A stretch of 64,000 bases of DNA from Centrapalus pauciflorus (Eukaryota; Streptophyta; Magnoliopsida; Asterales; Asteraceae), in contig JAANYP010004698.1 of NCBI GenBank assembly GCA_020465985.1, forward strand, positions 1-64,000, in the 5' to 3' direction. The notes under the pieces are model-generated. The model worked only from the letters and a program-made list of their open reading frames with translations, ran no database searches and was not told the origin of the DNA. The translations under genes were made by a program, and so were the position numbers. Position 1 is the first letter of the stretch. Every line of letters begins with the position of its first letter. Positions 1 through 11,530 of this stretch are shown here, one piece after another.

Positions 1-347
1 AACTAGAAAATATTTTAATATTAAATTTACCGGATGAAATTTGTATATTATTAGTAAATTAATTTTTTTATTATAAATAAATGGTTATTTTCGTTAGTAA
101 AAAATTCAGTTTTTTTAAAACAAACCTAGTTACTAATTACTTAACAAATTATTATAAAAACTGGACTTCAAATATATAGGACTATACATATAATCTTGTA
201 GTTAACAGAAAATATACACAACAAGTTACATCAGATAACAAGTTATAACTCAGATTCTAGATTAAATATAAAAATTAAAAAAGTAAACTAAATAAACAAT
301 AGTTATAAAACGAATGCAAACTTGAAAAAAGATTAGAAACTAATGTA
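1..347. other. AT-rich spacer, no gene seen
   Basis: Very AT-rich sequence without a convincing open reading frame, splice pattern or terminal repeat. Nothing recognisable. Confidence 0.6.
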
Positions 348-353
348 TTGGAA

Positions 354-470
<117 letters not shown>

Positions 471-756
471 GTATATACTAAATTAAAAAAAACAACAAAA
501 TGCGATGTAACTATAAAGTTCGAAAAGAAAATGGAAAAAAAAAAGAACATAAAATGTAATCAGTTAATTGTATACAGATTACCGTAGGAAAAAAAACAAA
601 TAAGAAAATATAATAAGACGATACGATTTAATTACAAACGAGCAAAAACATAATACACATTTTTTATTTTTAATGTTAATTTGTTTTAGTTTGAAGAATT
701 TTTTTAGTAAAGTTTACAAAAATAAATTATATAAAATTATTAAAAGAGATGTGATA

Positions 757-1075
757 TTTTAATTTAAGTTGGATAAATATGATATTTTGAAGTTTAGTTG
801 AAAGAAGAAATGATTAAGGGTATAATGGTCATTAATTAGTAAGCAATATTAATTATGAGTTTTAAATGTTATAAAAATAATTAAATTAATGAATTTGGGT
901 ATATATGACATTAATGATGTTTAAGAGGGATATATGTGATATTAATAATTAAAATTGGGTATATATAATATTATGACATTTAGGAGGGATATAGATGATA
1001 TTAAAATTTTAGATTGGGTATATATGATATTATGAAGTTTTGAAGGGTATATATGAAATTTTCCCTATAAAATAT
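757..1075. repeat. Degenerate ~58-bp tandem repeat
   Basis: Successive units share the pattern GGGTATATATGA followed by a short AT stretch and a TTTAAGAGGG-like block. Clear unit starts are near 897, 955 and 1016. The array ends just before the 5' module that starts near 1078. Confidence 0.6.
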
Positions 1076-1077
1076 AA

Positions 1078-2550
1078 GGTATGTTTTTCCGGAATAAAAA
1101 AATTAAATAACTGGGTTTGTTCACCATTTACTAATTTAGTAATCCCAAGCCCAAAATCTAGAAAATAACCTAGCCCAAAATCATATTAAACGTTTCCTGT
1201 GTAGTAGAAGTCCCAAACCCAAAAATCTTGCTCAAGAAAACCTATAAACCTTGATCAGCCGCCACCCATCATTTTCATCCTTTCAGCGTCTACTACCACT
1301 CACCACCAAATTTCTTATTCCGGCTACATCATCGCCGGCGACAAAAGCACCGGTAACCTTGATCCTTTTCCGATGTTAATCCCCTACGTACATTTCAGTG
1401 TTTGGATCTCTTAGCAACATACGAAACTAAGCCATGGAAGTGGTGGCCGATATCAGTTCGTCCTGTTTGTTCGGAGATGTTTTCATATTGTTGGAATTGG
1501 TGGACTCGGAATTTTAAATTTTATCAGTGGACTCTTATAAGGTAAAGTCTAATTCTTTATTTTATTACACAATTGTGATTAACGTACATATTTCTGTTTC
1601 GTATTATTACGATGTTGTGTAGACTTCACACAGTATTTGAAGAACTTATCAATTGGTAACATTTCATTATTATATCTAAACTTTTAATTATTTAATGAGA
1701 CAATATTTCTATTAATTTATTGTTGTTTTTTATCTTTGTATAGATTCATGAAACAAGTATTTGTCTGTCTACTATACGCAGCATTGCTTTTTTAAAGTAG
1801 ATTTGGACGATATTTATAATTATGTTAGTATTAATTTTAGAATTTTGATTGTTGGACGATATACGAAGTCATGTTGGTATTTAATTTTAGGGTAAATTAC
1901 AAATTTCGTCTCCGTGGTTTATTATAAATAATGGATTGTGTTTTACTATTTTTTAACTTCAAAAATTACATTGACGGTTTAATAATTATTACTAAAGTTA
2001 TTTTTATTATTATTTCTATTAGTATAAAATAATTCAAAATAATTTTAAAACCAGTAAAATGAATTTAGTGTAGAACACATGAAAATAAATAATAAAATAT
2101 CTTTAAAGACATACGAATAATTATTATTATCAATTAAAACTAAAAAATAACGTTTTGAGTTTAGATTTTTTAAAATCAAATGTAAACCTTTTGTAAATCA
2201 TAAAATAAATTATTATTATTATTAAGTATTCATTTTTATCCATTTTACATTAAATGATTTTAAATAAAGATTAAAATATCTATAAAAACATATAAATTGT
2301 TATTTCATCATTTTCATAATTAAAAACTACAAACAAAATAGTCTTTTAACTTTAGGTTTCCTTTTTGATTTTTTTTGTTGAAAAAATTAAAAGTTTTCAT
2401 AAATAATAAAACAAAAAAAAACTAAACATTTTGATGAACAATAAAAAAGTTGAAGTTATTGAAGTTTTTTGATGGTTTTGAATAACTTTTTTAAAAACAT
2501 TCAAAAACATTTTATCAATTGTTTTATTAATTTGTTATTTTAAATTTGTA
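1078..2550 (+). repeat. Repeated 5' module, copy A (promoter/first exon/intron-like)
   Basis: This block recurs, partly or fully, at 16236-16460, 53140-54625 and 61860-62676, with a fragment at 5031-5126. It has several AGCCCAAA motifs that look like plant promoter site II/TCP-type elements, then a GC-richer stretch (1255-1440), a short ORF at 1434, and a GTAAAG splice-donor-like site near 1540. A long AT-rich intron-like stretch ends in TTTGTAG at 2550. The next base opens the Transposase_24-like coding frame, so in this copy the module could be the native 5' end of the CACTA gene. That link is inference; the module may instead be a captured host promoter. Confidence 0.6.
1434..1517 (+). CDS. 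Short conserved ORF in the repeated 5' module, copy A
   Basis: A 27-codon ORF with a good plant start context (GCCATGG) encodes a peptide beginning MEVVADI and ending VDSEF. Copies at 53482 and 62215 encode the same peptide with one extra codon (DH in place of one S), a few substitutions and the same stop. The length change is exactly 3 nt, so the frame is kept. It could be a small peptide gene, an upstream ORF, or the remains of a first exon. No known family is recognised. Confidence 0.3.
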   Translation: MEVVADISSSCLFGDVFILLELVDSEF

Positions 2551-4524
2551 GGTTCAAAACTCGTGGGAAAACCACGAATGAAAAAAATAAGAAAACTGTG
2601 GAAAAAGAATGGGCAACGTCCGTTGCCCATTAATTTCGATGTTGAGCATAACACCTATCAAGCGATTGGCGATAATGACATGGATTTCACAACCTTGGTC
2701 GGGACTTTTGTGGGAAATAATGTCCCAAAATATTACAAATCTTGGGCTAGTGTACCTGTACATATAAAGGCCCCTCTTTGGCCCGAGTTAAATGTGCAAT
2801 TGTTTAATAAATTTTTGTTAGATTGTAATATTATACATTTAGCTGACTAGTCTTTTAAATTGCAGACATATTTTGACTTGGAGCCTCACTTAAATGACCC
2901 AAATGCAAAAGGAATAATGGCTGGAGTTGATGCATTGTGTTGTAAGAGATACAAGGATCGAAAATCACGATTCAAATTAGAGCATTTTACAAACCGAGGA
3001 GGGTACGAACACCCGATTGAAATCCGACAGTTCCCTCCAGATCAGATGAATTCTATTGAGTGGAATAAATATGTTGATTATTTCTTGCAAGACTAGTAGT
3101 CGATCAAATACAAATGCTGCAAACAGAGCCAAACAATTATATCCTAGTTGCCATGGACGTTAGTCATATGCTGCAAGATTACATAAACATGTAAGCTATC
3201 TTATTTAAAATTATATTTGCTAATATACATAGATATGACATAAAATATACTTAGTAATACTTGTAGTTATGATACTTGTGATATATAGTAGGAAATATAA
3301 ACTTGACACTATGAATGCACTTGTAAGATTAGTTCATTATGTAATATATACTTGGTATTATGCATATGCTAGTATTATTAGTACTTCTTGTTGTGGTGGT
3401 TGTGATACTTGTATTGTAATATATATAGTAGGTAATATAAACTTGGCACTATGAATGAGTGATACTTGGTAACCTTATGTATATTAGTTAGTGTTACTAA
3501 AATTTGGCACTATGAATGCACTTGTAATATTAGTTCATTATGTAATATATACATGATAATATTAATCGGTCACTTAATGCACTTGGTACTAAGAATGGGT
3601 GATATATATAGTTAGGGTCACTTAGTACGTAATATAAACTTGGTAATATTAGCCGGTCACTTAGTAGGGTAATATAAACTTAATAATATGCATGCACTTG
3701 TATAATTAGTTCATTATATAATATAAACTATATTTGGTAATATGCACACAATAATGTAAACTATATTTCGGACTTCTTGTTGGTGGTTGTTATATACAGT
3801 AATATAAAATTGTTAATATGTATGATAATATATAGTTGTGAAATACATATTCTATAATACATACTTGGTAATATGTTTTTAGTGTAACCCTACTACTCTG
3901 ATAGAGAATTTTGGTGAAATGCATCGACGTAATAATACTTTTGTCAATGAACTTGCCGCAAATCATTATGTAAGTAATAATTTATTTTATGTACGAAATC
4001 TTGTATAGTTAATTGTTTTGGAGTTAAATATGAAATTATATATAATATCTTCATATATATAACATTGAATGTTTATTTTAATTATACAGCACCAAATGCA
4101 ACAGCTACTGAATGACTCTCAAAGTAGCACTTCCAACTCGATTAGTGAGGAAGAGATCATGTCACAAGTGTTGGGAGAGAGACGCGGTCATAATCGTGGG
4201 CTTGGACGAAATTTACCTCATGGTTCATCATCAACTTTAAACACTCAATCACAAGAAAGAACGTATACACAAGCTGAAGTTGATGCCATGTTTGCCCAAC
4301 AAACTGCTCGTCAAAATGCGCAAGAAGCTGCAATTCTCGCGCAACAACAATGTCAAGCTGCGTTAGCTGCTCAACAACAATCCTTTTATCACGCCTTCTT
4401 ATTTTCACAAATAAATGTTGTCGACTACTGACCGATCGTACCCCCACAGTTTGAGAACACGAATGAAGATGAAAACGAAGACGAGGATGAAGAAGATGAG
4501 GAAGACGAGGGAGATGATGTTTAA
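2551..4524 (+). pseudogene. CACTA (En/Spm) TNPA-like gene, Transposase_24 type, decayed
   Basis: Plant CACTA elements carry an accessory DNA-binding gene of the Transposase_24 (Ptta/En-Spm) type besides the TNP2 transposase. Exons can be read by eye. Exon 2551 to about 3190 carries the family's tryptophan-rich and KSRFKLEHF-like segments. Exon ~3902-3969 resembles the H-x-K-N-x-x-F-V-N block. Exon ~4090-4524 contains a VLGERRGHNRGLGRN segment typical of the family's C-terminal half, then a Gln/Ala-rich coiled coil and an acidic Glu/Asp tail. Damage: TAG near 2850, a frameshift near 3093, a stop inside the GR-SYA motif near 3165, and TGA at 4429-4431 before the acidic tail. No TNP2 transposase is visible nearby, so the copy is not autonomous. 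Confidence 0.75.
3260..3860. repeat. Intronic degenerate tandem repeats in the TNPA-like gene
   Basis: Phrases such as TTAGTTCATTATGTAATATA and TTGGCACTATGAATG recur (near 3327, 3528 and 3706, and near 3440 and 3505) within the presumed intron. Period is irregular, roughly 180-200 bp. Confidence 0.55.
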
Positions 4525-4724
4525 TTATTATAAACAATAGATGTATTTTGTTGTAAATTATGTTAACAGAATTATTTTTTAATTTTAATCAGTTAGTTGC
4601 TCGTTTTTTAGAAAATTGTTTATATATTGGTTGGATTTCTGGAAATAGGTTTATTTTGTTAAATGCATATTACGCCCGATTGGGGGCATAAAAAACAGCA
4701 AGAAGCTGTGAGCCTTATATTTAG

Positions 4725-5031
4725 TTTTTGCGACGACACGTCGTCTCAATAATGCATCCTTATTTTTTTTTTTCAGGTACCTTTTGCGACGACTTTTGAT
4801 ACCTTTTGCGACGACGTGTCGTCTCAATAGGGTACCTTTTGCGACGACTAGAGACACTATTGCGACGATATGTCGTCGCAAAAAGTGATGATATGGCACG
4901 AATTTTGTTGACTTTTGGTCGTCGCAAAAGAGTTACATTTGTCGTCGCAAAAAGTCATTTGATACAAGTTTATTGCGACGACTTTTCTATGACCACTTGT
5001 CGTCGCAAAAAGTCATCTGTACGTTGCGTCG
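4725..5031. repeat. CACTA subterminal repeats (GCGACGAC family)
   Basis: At least ten copies of TTTGCGACGAC and its reverse complement GTCGTCGCAAA lie in both orientations within 300 bp, just after the TNPA-like gene. Such short, bidirectional repeats are the known binding sites of TNPA proteins at CACTA ends. No clean CACTA terminal inverted repeat closes the array; it gives way abruptly to copy E of the 5' module at 5031. Confidence 0.8.
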
Positions 5032-5126
5032 AGTGTTGGAATCGGTGGTCTCGGAACAAAGGTAAAATCTTATTGATTTATTTTATTTTGAAATTTGCTT
5101 TAACATTCATGTTTACGTACGGTTTA
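5031..5126 (+). repeat. Repeated 5' module, copy E (fragment)
   Basis: The sequence GTGTTGGAATCGGTGG and the following donor-like GGTAAAATC match the end of the short-ORF exon and start of the intron in copies A, B and C (compare 53540). Only this ~95-bp piece is present. Confidence 0.65.
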
Positions 5127-5269
5127 TGTTCTTGCTTCGGTTTCATAATATTAGTTTGGTTTTGCTGAAAGTTTTAGAATAATTATTTAACGAGGTAGTT
5201 TTACCCGCACGTTGTAGCAGGATCATACCTATAATAAATTTTGATATTTTATAAATACTTTGGACGAAA

Positions 5270-5371
5270 AATATTTATACTGGGATATGATAAAAATAAT
5301 GCGGCCATAACAATATATTCAAATTTTTATAAAATATAATATCGAATATTATAACAAAAAAACAAAACAGT

Positions 5372-5455
<84 letters not shown>

Positions 5456-6223
5456 AAATAAATGGTCAGGTAAGATAATAAATTTTATATTGAAATGTAA
5501 AAAAATAATGTAAAGATAATAAATTTTATATTGAATAATGTAATCAAAATTATATTTTTGAATTTTTATAAAACATAGTATATTAAAAGTTACTATTAAA
5601 AAACAAAAATATATTCTATTATTATATATAAAGTAATAAAGTAAATCAGCTGCTTATCTGTCAGTATTTGTTCATTGAACAGTACAGTATCATAGTTTTC
5701 GTTAGAAAAATATTTTGTATTGAAATATAGATAAAAATAATATGATCATAATGATATATTTGAATGTTTATATAATGATATTAAATTGTATAACATAAAA
5801 ATAAAACAGTTATATATTATATAAAATAAAAAACACGTCAGCTGCATACCTGTCTGCTTAATAAAAATAGTTACAACGTTAATAAATTTTATATCGAAAT
5901 GTAGATAAAAGCAATGCGATCATAATGATATATTCAATTTTTTATAAAATATAATACATCACGAAAACGTTATATATTATATACAAAGTAATAAAATAAA
6001 CCAGCTGTCTACATTAATAAAAATAGTTCTGACGGCCATAAATTATATATCGAAATGTAGATAAAAACAATGCGATCATAACGATATATTCAAATTTTTA
6101 TAAATTATAATATATCAAAAGTTATTATAGAAAAACAAAACGTTATATATTATATATAAAGTAATAAAATAAGTCACCTCCTTACCTATCTGCTTCAGCT
6201 CATAAAAATAAAACAGTTATATA
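5270..6223. repeat. ~160-bp tandem repeat array, left part
   Basis: Units carry the core TCGAAATGTAGATAAAAACA followed by a GCGATCATAA..ATATATTCAAA stretch. Cores start near 5283, 5491, 5719, 5893 and 6049, and continue near 7535 and 7698 beyond an inserted Helitron. The best-conserved spacing is 156-163 bp. Units also share CAGCTG..TACCTGTCTGCTTAATAAAAATAG. No coding potential. Confidence 0.75.
5380..5450. repeat. (TA)n microsatellite
   Basis: About 70 bp of TA repeats within one unit of the tandem array. Confidence 0.97.
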
Positions 6224-6482
6224 TCTATATTCTATATATATTAATAAAAGAAAATAATCTCGGATAAGTGTCACTCTCTAAGGAGATTATTTTTTCGTTT
6301 TCCCGCTCTTTTTCTTAAATTAGCACATTACTACACATAATTTAATTCAATAAAAAGTAAATAAAATTTGTTTTTTATTTGTTTGATTGTTTCCTAATTT
6401 TGCAACTCAACTAATCAACCAAATTAATTATATTAATGATAATTTAATTAATAATTTTCTTGATGGAATACCTTACAACTAA

Positions 6483-6486
<4 letters not shown>

Positions 6487-6561
<75 letters not shown>
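6487..6561. repeat. (TA)n microsatellite inside the Helitron
   Basis: About 75 bp of pure TA repeats. Confidence 0.97.
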
Positions 6562-6564
<3 letters not shown>

Positions 6565-6839
6565 AAGAAATTCATCATCACTTGTAGTCATAATATTACT
6601 AAATAAATTTTAACCACCATATTTTCTGATTAAATTAACCAATATCAGGTTAATGCAAGATGAATACACATATTCATTTTTTCAAAGGCTAATTCTGTTT
6701 ATTCTCATGTCATTTTCAGTTACATATTTTATATATTCAATAATTGTTGTCAAAATATATTTTTGGTATCTTTAAAATAATAGTTTAGTAGTTATATATA
6801 TTTTAAGATAAAATTCATCCATAAAATAACCCATGTAAT

Positions 6840-7439
6840 TAGGCATGGCAATGGGGCGGGACGGGGATCTCAGTTCCCATCCTCATCCCCGCTTCTTAAT
6901 CCTCTCACCCATCCCCGTCCCAATCGGGGATCGGGGATCCCCGTCGGGAAATCGAGTTTTTCAAGTTCTTAAAAGATTATTAAGTTTAAACTATAAATAG
7001 TAATTTAGTAGAAAAATTTATACAAATAAACTTTAAAATAAATCAATTCAAACATATTTGAGTTATTTACATATATAATTTATAATTTATAATGAAACTA
7101 AAACAAAGAAATGTTTGCAAAAGATTTATAAAACCACTAAAATGAAAAAAACAATAGTATTTTAAACTATAGAAAAGTCATATACAATAATATTTAACAC
7201 ATTATATAAAAATGTAATGAATAATTTACACTGTAAAGTTAAATATATATAATAATCTATATTAAAACATAAAACATAATCGGGGTCGGGTTTGGGGTCG
7301 GGGATTAAAGTGTCTCCCATCCCCGTTAATTTAAATCGGGGATTCCCCGTCCCCGTCCCCGGTCAACTCGGGGATTCCCGGTCAAATCGGGACGAGTTAC
7401 GGGTTCCCCGTCGGGTATGAGTTTTTTTTGCCATGCCTA
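6840..7439. mobile_element. hAT-superfamily MITE, 600 bp
   Basis: Terminal inverted repeats TAGGCATGGCAA / TTGCCATGCCTA are flanked by an 8-bp target duplication with one mismatch (catgtaat at 6832-6839, catgtcat at 7440-7447), the hAT signature. Subterminal GC-rich tracts (GGGGCGGGACGGGGAT and complementary blocks) enclose an AT-rich core without coding capacity. Confidence 0.85.
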
Positions 7440-7470
7440 CATGTCATACATGGGTTAATACACTAGCTAG

Positions 7471-7855
7471 TTATATAAAAAATTAAAAAAAAACAGGTCA
7501 ACTGCATACTTGTTTGACGTTAATAAATTTTATATCGAAATGTAGATAAATCAAAGCGATCATAAGGATATATTCAAATTTTTGTAAAATATAATACATC
7601 ACGAAAACGTTATATATTATATACAAAGTAATAAAATAAATCAGCTGCCTACATGTCTGCTTAATAAAAATAGTTCCGACGGCCATAAATTTTTATATCG
7701 AAATGTAGATAAAAACAATGTGATCATAACGATATATTCAAATTGTTATAAATTATAATATATTGAAAGTTATTATAGAAAAACAAAAACGTTATATATT
7801 ATATATAAAGTAATAAAATAAGTCAGTTGTTTACGTGTCTGACAGCTAGCAGACA
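7471..7855. repeat. ~160-bp tandem repeat array, right part
   Basis: Two more units of the array (cores near 7535 and 7698) directly continue the unit interrupted at 6223 by the Helitron. Confidence 0.75.
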
Positions 7856-8449
7856 ACTAGCATCACTGTTCAATGGAGTTTGTAAATAGTTATATTAGTA
7901 ATAACACATTGTCACTAAAACAACACATAATGCATATAAAAAAACTTTGTGATTGATTGTATAAATTTACAACCCTGAACTAGAAAATGTTAGAAATCTA
8001 GTTGATCAATATGATTAAAATACTCGTAAGTAACATTAATATATGTATATATATGTTTATTACAATTAATATCAATGAATTCAGTATACATAAACACATA
8101 GATGATACCCGGATTGAGAGATTAAGAAATCCAGATTGAGGCGTGCATGCACAATATCCTAAGACCATCTCAATATTTAAATTCTAATTTCTGAATCGGA
8201 CTGACAAATGAGCTTTTAAAACTGTTTGTTTTTTCCATCTCAATAAGAATTCTAATCTCTTACCGACATCTAAACAAATTAATCAGATTGGATAAATCTC
8301 TTTTGTCTTCGATCAAGAGTGGTTTAAAGTAAGTATCATATTGATGTGTAAGGTTTAAAGTAAGTATCATATGCATAGTTCTATATAATAGTATCATTAT
8401 GATTCACTAATTACGACATGCATTCATACTTGTTTAGTTACTCAGAAAC
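7856..8449. other. Spacer before the second TNPA-like gene
   Basis: AT-rich sequence with a 22-bp phrase repeated in tandem near 8320-8370 (AGGTTTAAAGTAAGTATCAT type). An untranslated leader of the downstream gene is possible but no feature is certain. Confidence 0.4.
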
Positions 8450-10742
8450 AGATGTTGTAAGAACTATTACCAAAGATTTCAAAGCACATTTTAGTGTAAA
8501 AGAAACTCAATGGCATCTTCTGGATGAAGGTCTAGTAGAACACTTGTATAAGTGTTTCCAGGTAATTACATTTAATATGTGTTTACTTTTCATTTTAAAG
8601 AGATTTTAATGGAAACTTGATAGTTGATTGGTTCAAAATACATTTTTATTTGCTTGATTCTTCTCTAGAACTATATATTAGTTACATTTATTTTTTTAGG
8701 ATCGATACAAATACGAGGAACATGTGGATCCTAAGATGGCCAGATTTGTTTGGGAAGAAAGGTCAAAGCTGAGATGTCGAGGTACGTGGGCATCGGTTAG
8801 GAGCACATGTATAAAGAAGACTCATAGTACAAACCCAACTGATTGGAAAGATTGTTGTCCTGCTTTTGTACTGAGTGAAGATTGGAGTGGAATCTTAGAC
8901 TCGTGGATGACTTAACAATGGATGAAACGATCAAAAGCCGGTGCTGGAAATAGGAAGAAAGTTCCTGGGAACGACGTAAGTACATGTGCGTATGTTATGC
9001 ACACAGGAGGGTCCATTCCCTTTGGCATACACCAGCAACGAATGGTACGCACACATACACATATTGTTTGCTAATCTATATACATACACTTATATCGTGT
9101 TCCATTAGTATGCTCATGTTACCCTATAAAAAAAATTAGAAAATTTACATACACTTATATAATATCAAGTTTCATCTGGTTTCGTTTTAGTATAAATATA
9201 CATTTGATTGTGATTACAAATCATGGATCTAATTAAATATGTTATAACATTATAAGATAGTTAATTACCTAATTATGAAGTATGAAAGCTCTCATCCTTG
9301 ATATGGATCTGTTGGGATTCTTTTTTACTTTTTTATTTATATTTAATGTCAACATTGAATATAAAACTTTAGATAATGATAATATATACTAAAAGAATAT
9401 CTATTTCCTTTTGTCTTTATGTCCGATACTAGGTTTTCTTGGTATTAATTTTAATAAATTAAATTTTATCAACCCAATATTTGTTAATAATTAAACATTA
9501 ATTCTTGTCTTACTTACATAACGAAAGGAGGATAGACGAATTATTGATTGATTAGGAAACTTCATTGTGTTTGGTATGTGAGATGTGTCGTTCACACTTG
9601 CATGTCACATTCATGGTCTTATTTATTTTAATTTTATCATATAATATAACGTTTTTTTTAATAATTCGGTTCAGTTTCGTGCTCCCCACATTGCCAAGGT
9701 ACTTAGCTCAGTTATATTAATTACTTAATTGAGATAATTATGGATTTAATCTCTAAACTTTAATGAGTTTTGACTTCAAGAACTTCGACATTATAGAAAG
9801 AATCTACTAGATAATTTATCATATAGACAACCATTTCATTATAATGCATTTCTATGCATGACTACCATGGTCGTCCAACTCAAATTGGTTCATGTGTTAC
9901 ATTAATTTGTGGGTGCATACATTTGAAGGATTATAACTTATATTATGCATCATGTGCTCCAGTTACATATGCAAAATTTTGTTATTGCGTTATGCCTTAT
10001 TATTTGTCAAGAATATTTTAAATATTCGACAAATGATTAAATGCTATACTTAAGCTATATGTGTCAAGTCAAATGTTGCAATATGATACCTTTACTAGGT
10101 CATTATTTATATATATGCTGACAATTACTTTTACGAGAACTATCATATCGCAAGAGCTAAAATCCAAATGCATTAACTATAAATGTATTATACGTTGCAG
10201 TACCACATATAAAAAGGAGTATACGTGCACACATCATACTTCCATTTATCTAATCAATGCTATTTGTGTAGGAGGCTAAATTGGGGAAACGACTATCGGA
10301 AATTCAACTTTTTGAAAAGCTTCATAAAAGAGAAAAGGGAAATGGAGAATGGTGTGACTCGAGGGCTGAACAAGCTGTTACTAAATATCAAGAAACCATG
10401 AAAGGAAAAAATATCGATGATTCTAATAACATTGACAATGATCCACTTTTGGATGTTCCTTTTGATCCTGAAGCATGGGTAAAAGCTATTGGCGTTGCTA
10501 AGAAAAACAAAGTTGATGGTTTTGGGCTTACTCAAGAAGCCGAAAATATACTCCGTAAAACACGCTCGTATTCCACCAAACGGTATAACCCGTACACTCC
10601 AACTGAAGAGAACATTGAAGCAAGGATAGAAGCGGAAGTCAATGCTAGAGTTCAAAGCCAACTTCAAGAAATGAAACTTGACATGGAGAAAATGCAGAGA
10701 AGGATGGAAAGTCTAGAAAAGACTACATCTTCTAATGAGTAG
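8450..10742 (+). pseudogene. CACTA (En/Spm) TNPA-like gene 2, Transposase_24 type
   Basis: Three exons fit the Transposase_24 pattern with consensus splice sites: ~8450-8561 (donor GTAATT), 8700-9044 (acceptor TTTAG, donor GTACGC) and 10272-10742 (acceptor GTGTAG). Exon 1 starts within a DVVRTIT-like segment, and its true start is unclear. Exon 2 carries the Trp-rich region and a segment like HTGGSIPFGIHQ, the family's conserved H-x-G-G-x-x-F block. Exon 3 has the LFEKLHKREKGNGEW block, then a C-terminal coiled coil rich in Glu, Gln and Met. An in-frame TAA near 8913-8915 interrupts exon 2, so the copy is probably non-functional. The sequence is clearly different from the gene at 2551-4524, so two CACTA families are present. 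The likely role was binding the subterminal repeats that follow at 10985-11530. Confidence 0.75.
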
Positions 10743-10984
10743 ATTGGCTTAAACTACTCTTTTTGGTATATACTAAACTTGAAGTATATAATTAATAACT
10801 TTTGAGTAGCTCCATTTATATATTTTTGTAAGTTCCAAAGTCGAGCTACTTGGTTATGATATGTTATGTTTAAGAATGGTAGATGAATCGTACGCGATTC
10901 GTGGATTGTACCTTTTAGAATGCTGCAAATTTGGATCATTTTGTTATGTGTATTGGGTTGCATACAGGTTTATATGGATATGCA

Positions 10985-11530
10985 TTTTATAAATGTATAA
11001 TTTTTGGTGCAAAATTATTTTAGCAATGACTTAGTGTCGTTGCTAATTTCACACTAAAATGGCAACAAAAGAAATAGAAAGTCGTTGTTAAATGACATAT
11101 TTAGCAACGACTCAATCGTTGGTAGATGTAATACCTAGCAACTAAAATTGTTGGTAAATACATTATTTTACAACGAATAATGGTTGTTGTTATTTGTTAA
11201 AATATCAACAACTTAGCTTCGTTGGAATTTAGTAGATTACCAACAACTTAGTTTCGTTGCTAACCGTAGATTACCAACAACTTAGTTTCATTGCTAACCA
11301 GAGACAGTACCAACGACTTGCAGTTTTTTGAAAATTACCAACGACACATGTAATTGTTGGCAATCTACCAACGACTTCCCATATTTACCAACGATTATGT
11401 GTTTACCAACGAGCTTATTACCAACGACCAAGTTTTGTTGCTATTTTCGTTGGTAATGCGATTTAGCAACGATTATTTGCTTATTAGCAACGAATTTTGG
11501 TCGTTGGTAATGGCAGTTTTTCTAGTAGTG
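10985..11530 (+). mobile_element. CACTA 3' end: CCAACGAC subterminal repeats plus terminal inverted repeat
   Basis: More than a dozen copies of ACCAACGAC / GTCGTTGGTAA variants occur in both orientations and lead into TTTTCTAGTAGTG at 11518-11530, the complement of a CACTA terminus (CACTACTAGAAAA). The position after the second TNPA-like gene suggests this is that element's right end. A matching left end was not found. Confidence 0.8.

Larger units (their letters stand above)
6224..7470 (+). mobile_element. Non-autonomous Helitron (639 bp before the nested hAT)
   Basis: The element starts with TC (TCTATATTCTATATATATTA), ends with CTAG, and lies between A and T, as Helitrons do. A hairpin of TAACCCATGT and its complement lies just before the end, followed by ATACACTAGCTAG. 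The ends are confirmed internally: joining the flanks (CAGTTATATA + TTATATAAAA) restores the uninterrupted tandem-array sequence seen near 5811. No Rep/helicase gene is present. A 600-bp hAT MITE with its 8-bp target duplication occupies the hairpin loop. Confidence 0.85.

Noticed and set aside
5270..7855. Possible CRISPR-like array of regular repeats
   Set aside because: Units are ~160 bp, directly adjacent and diverged, with no short repeat-spacer pattern; the genome is plant nuclear.
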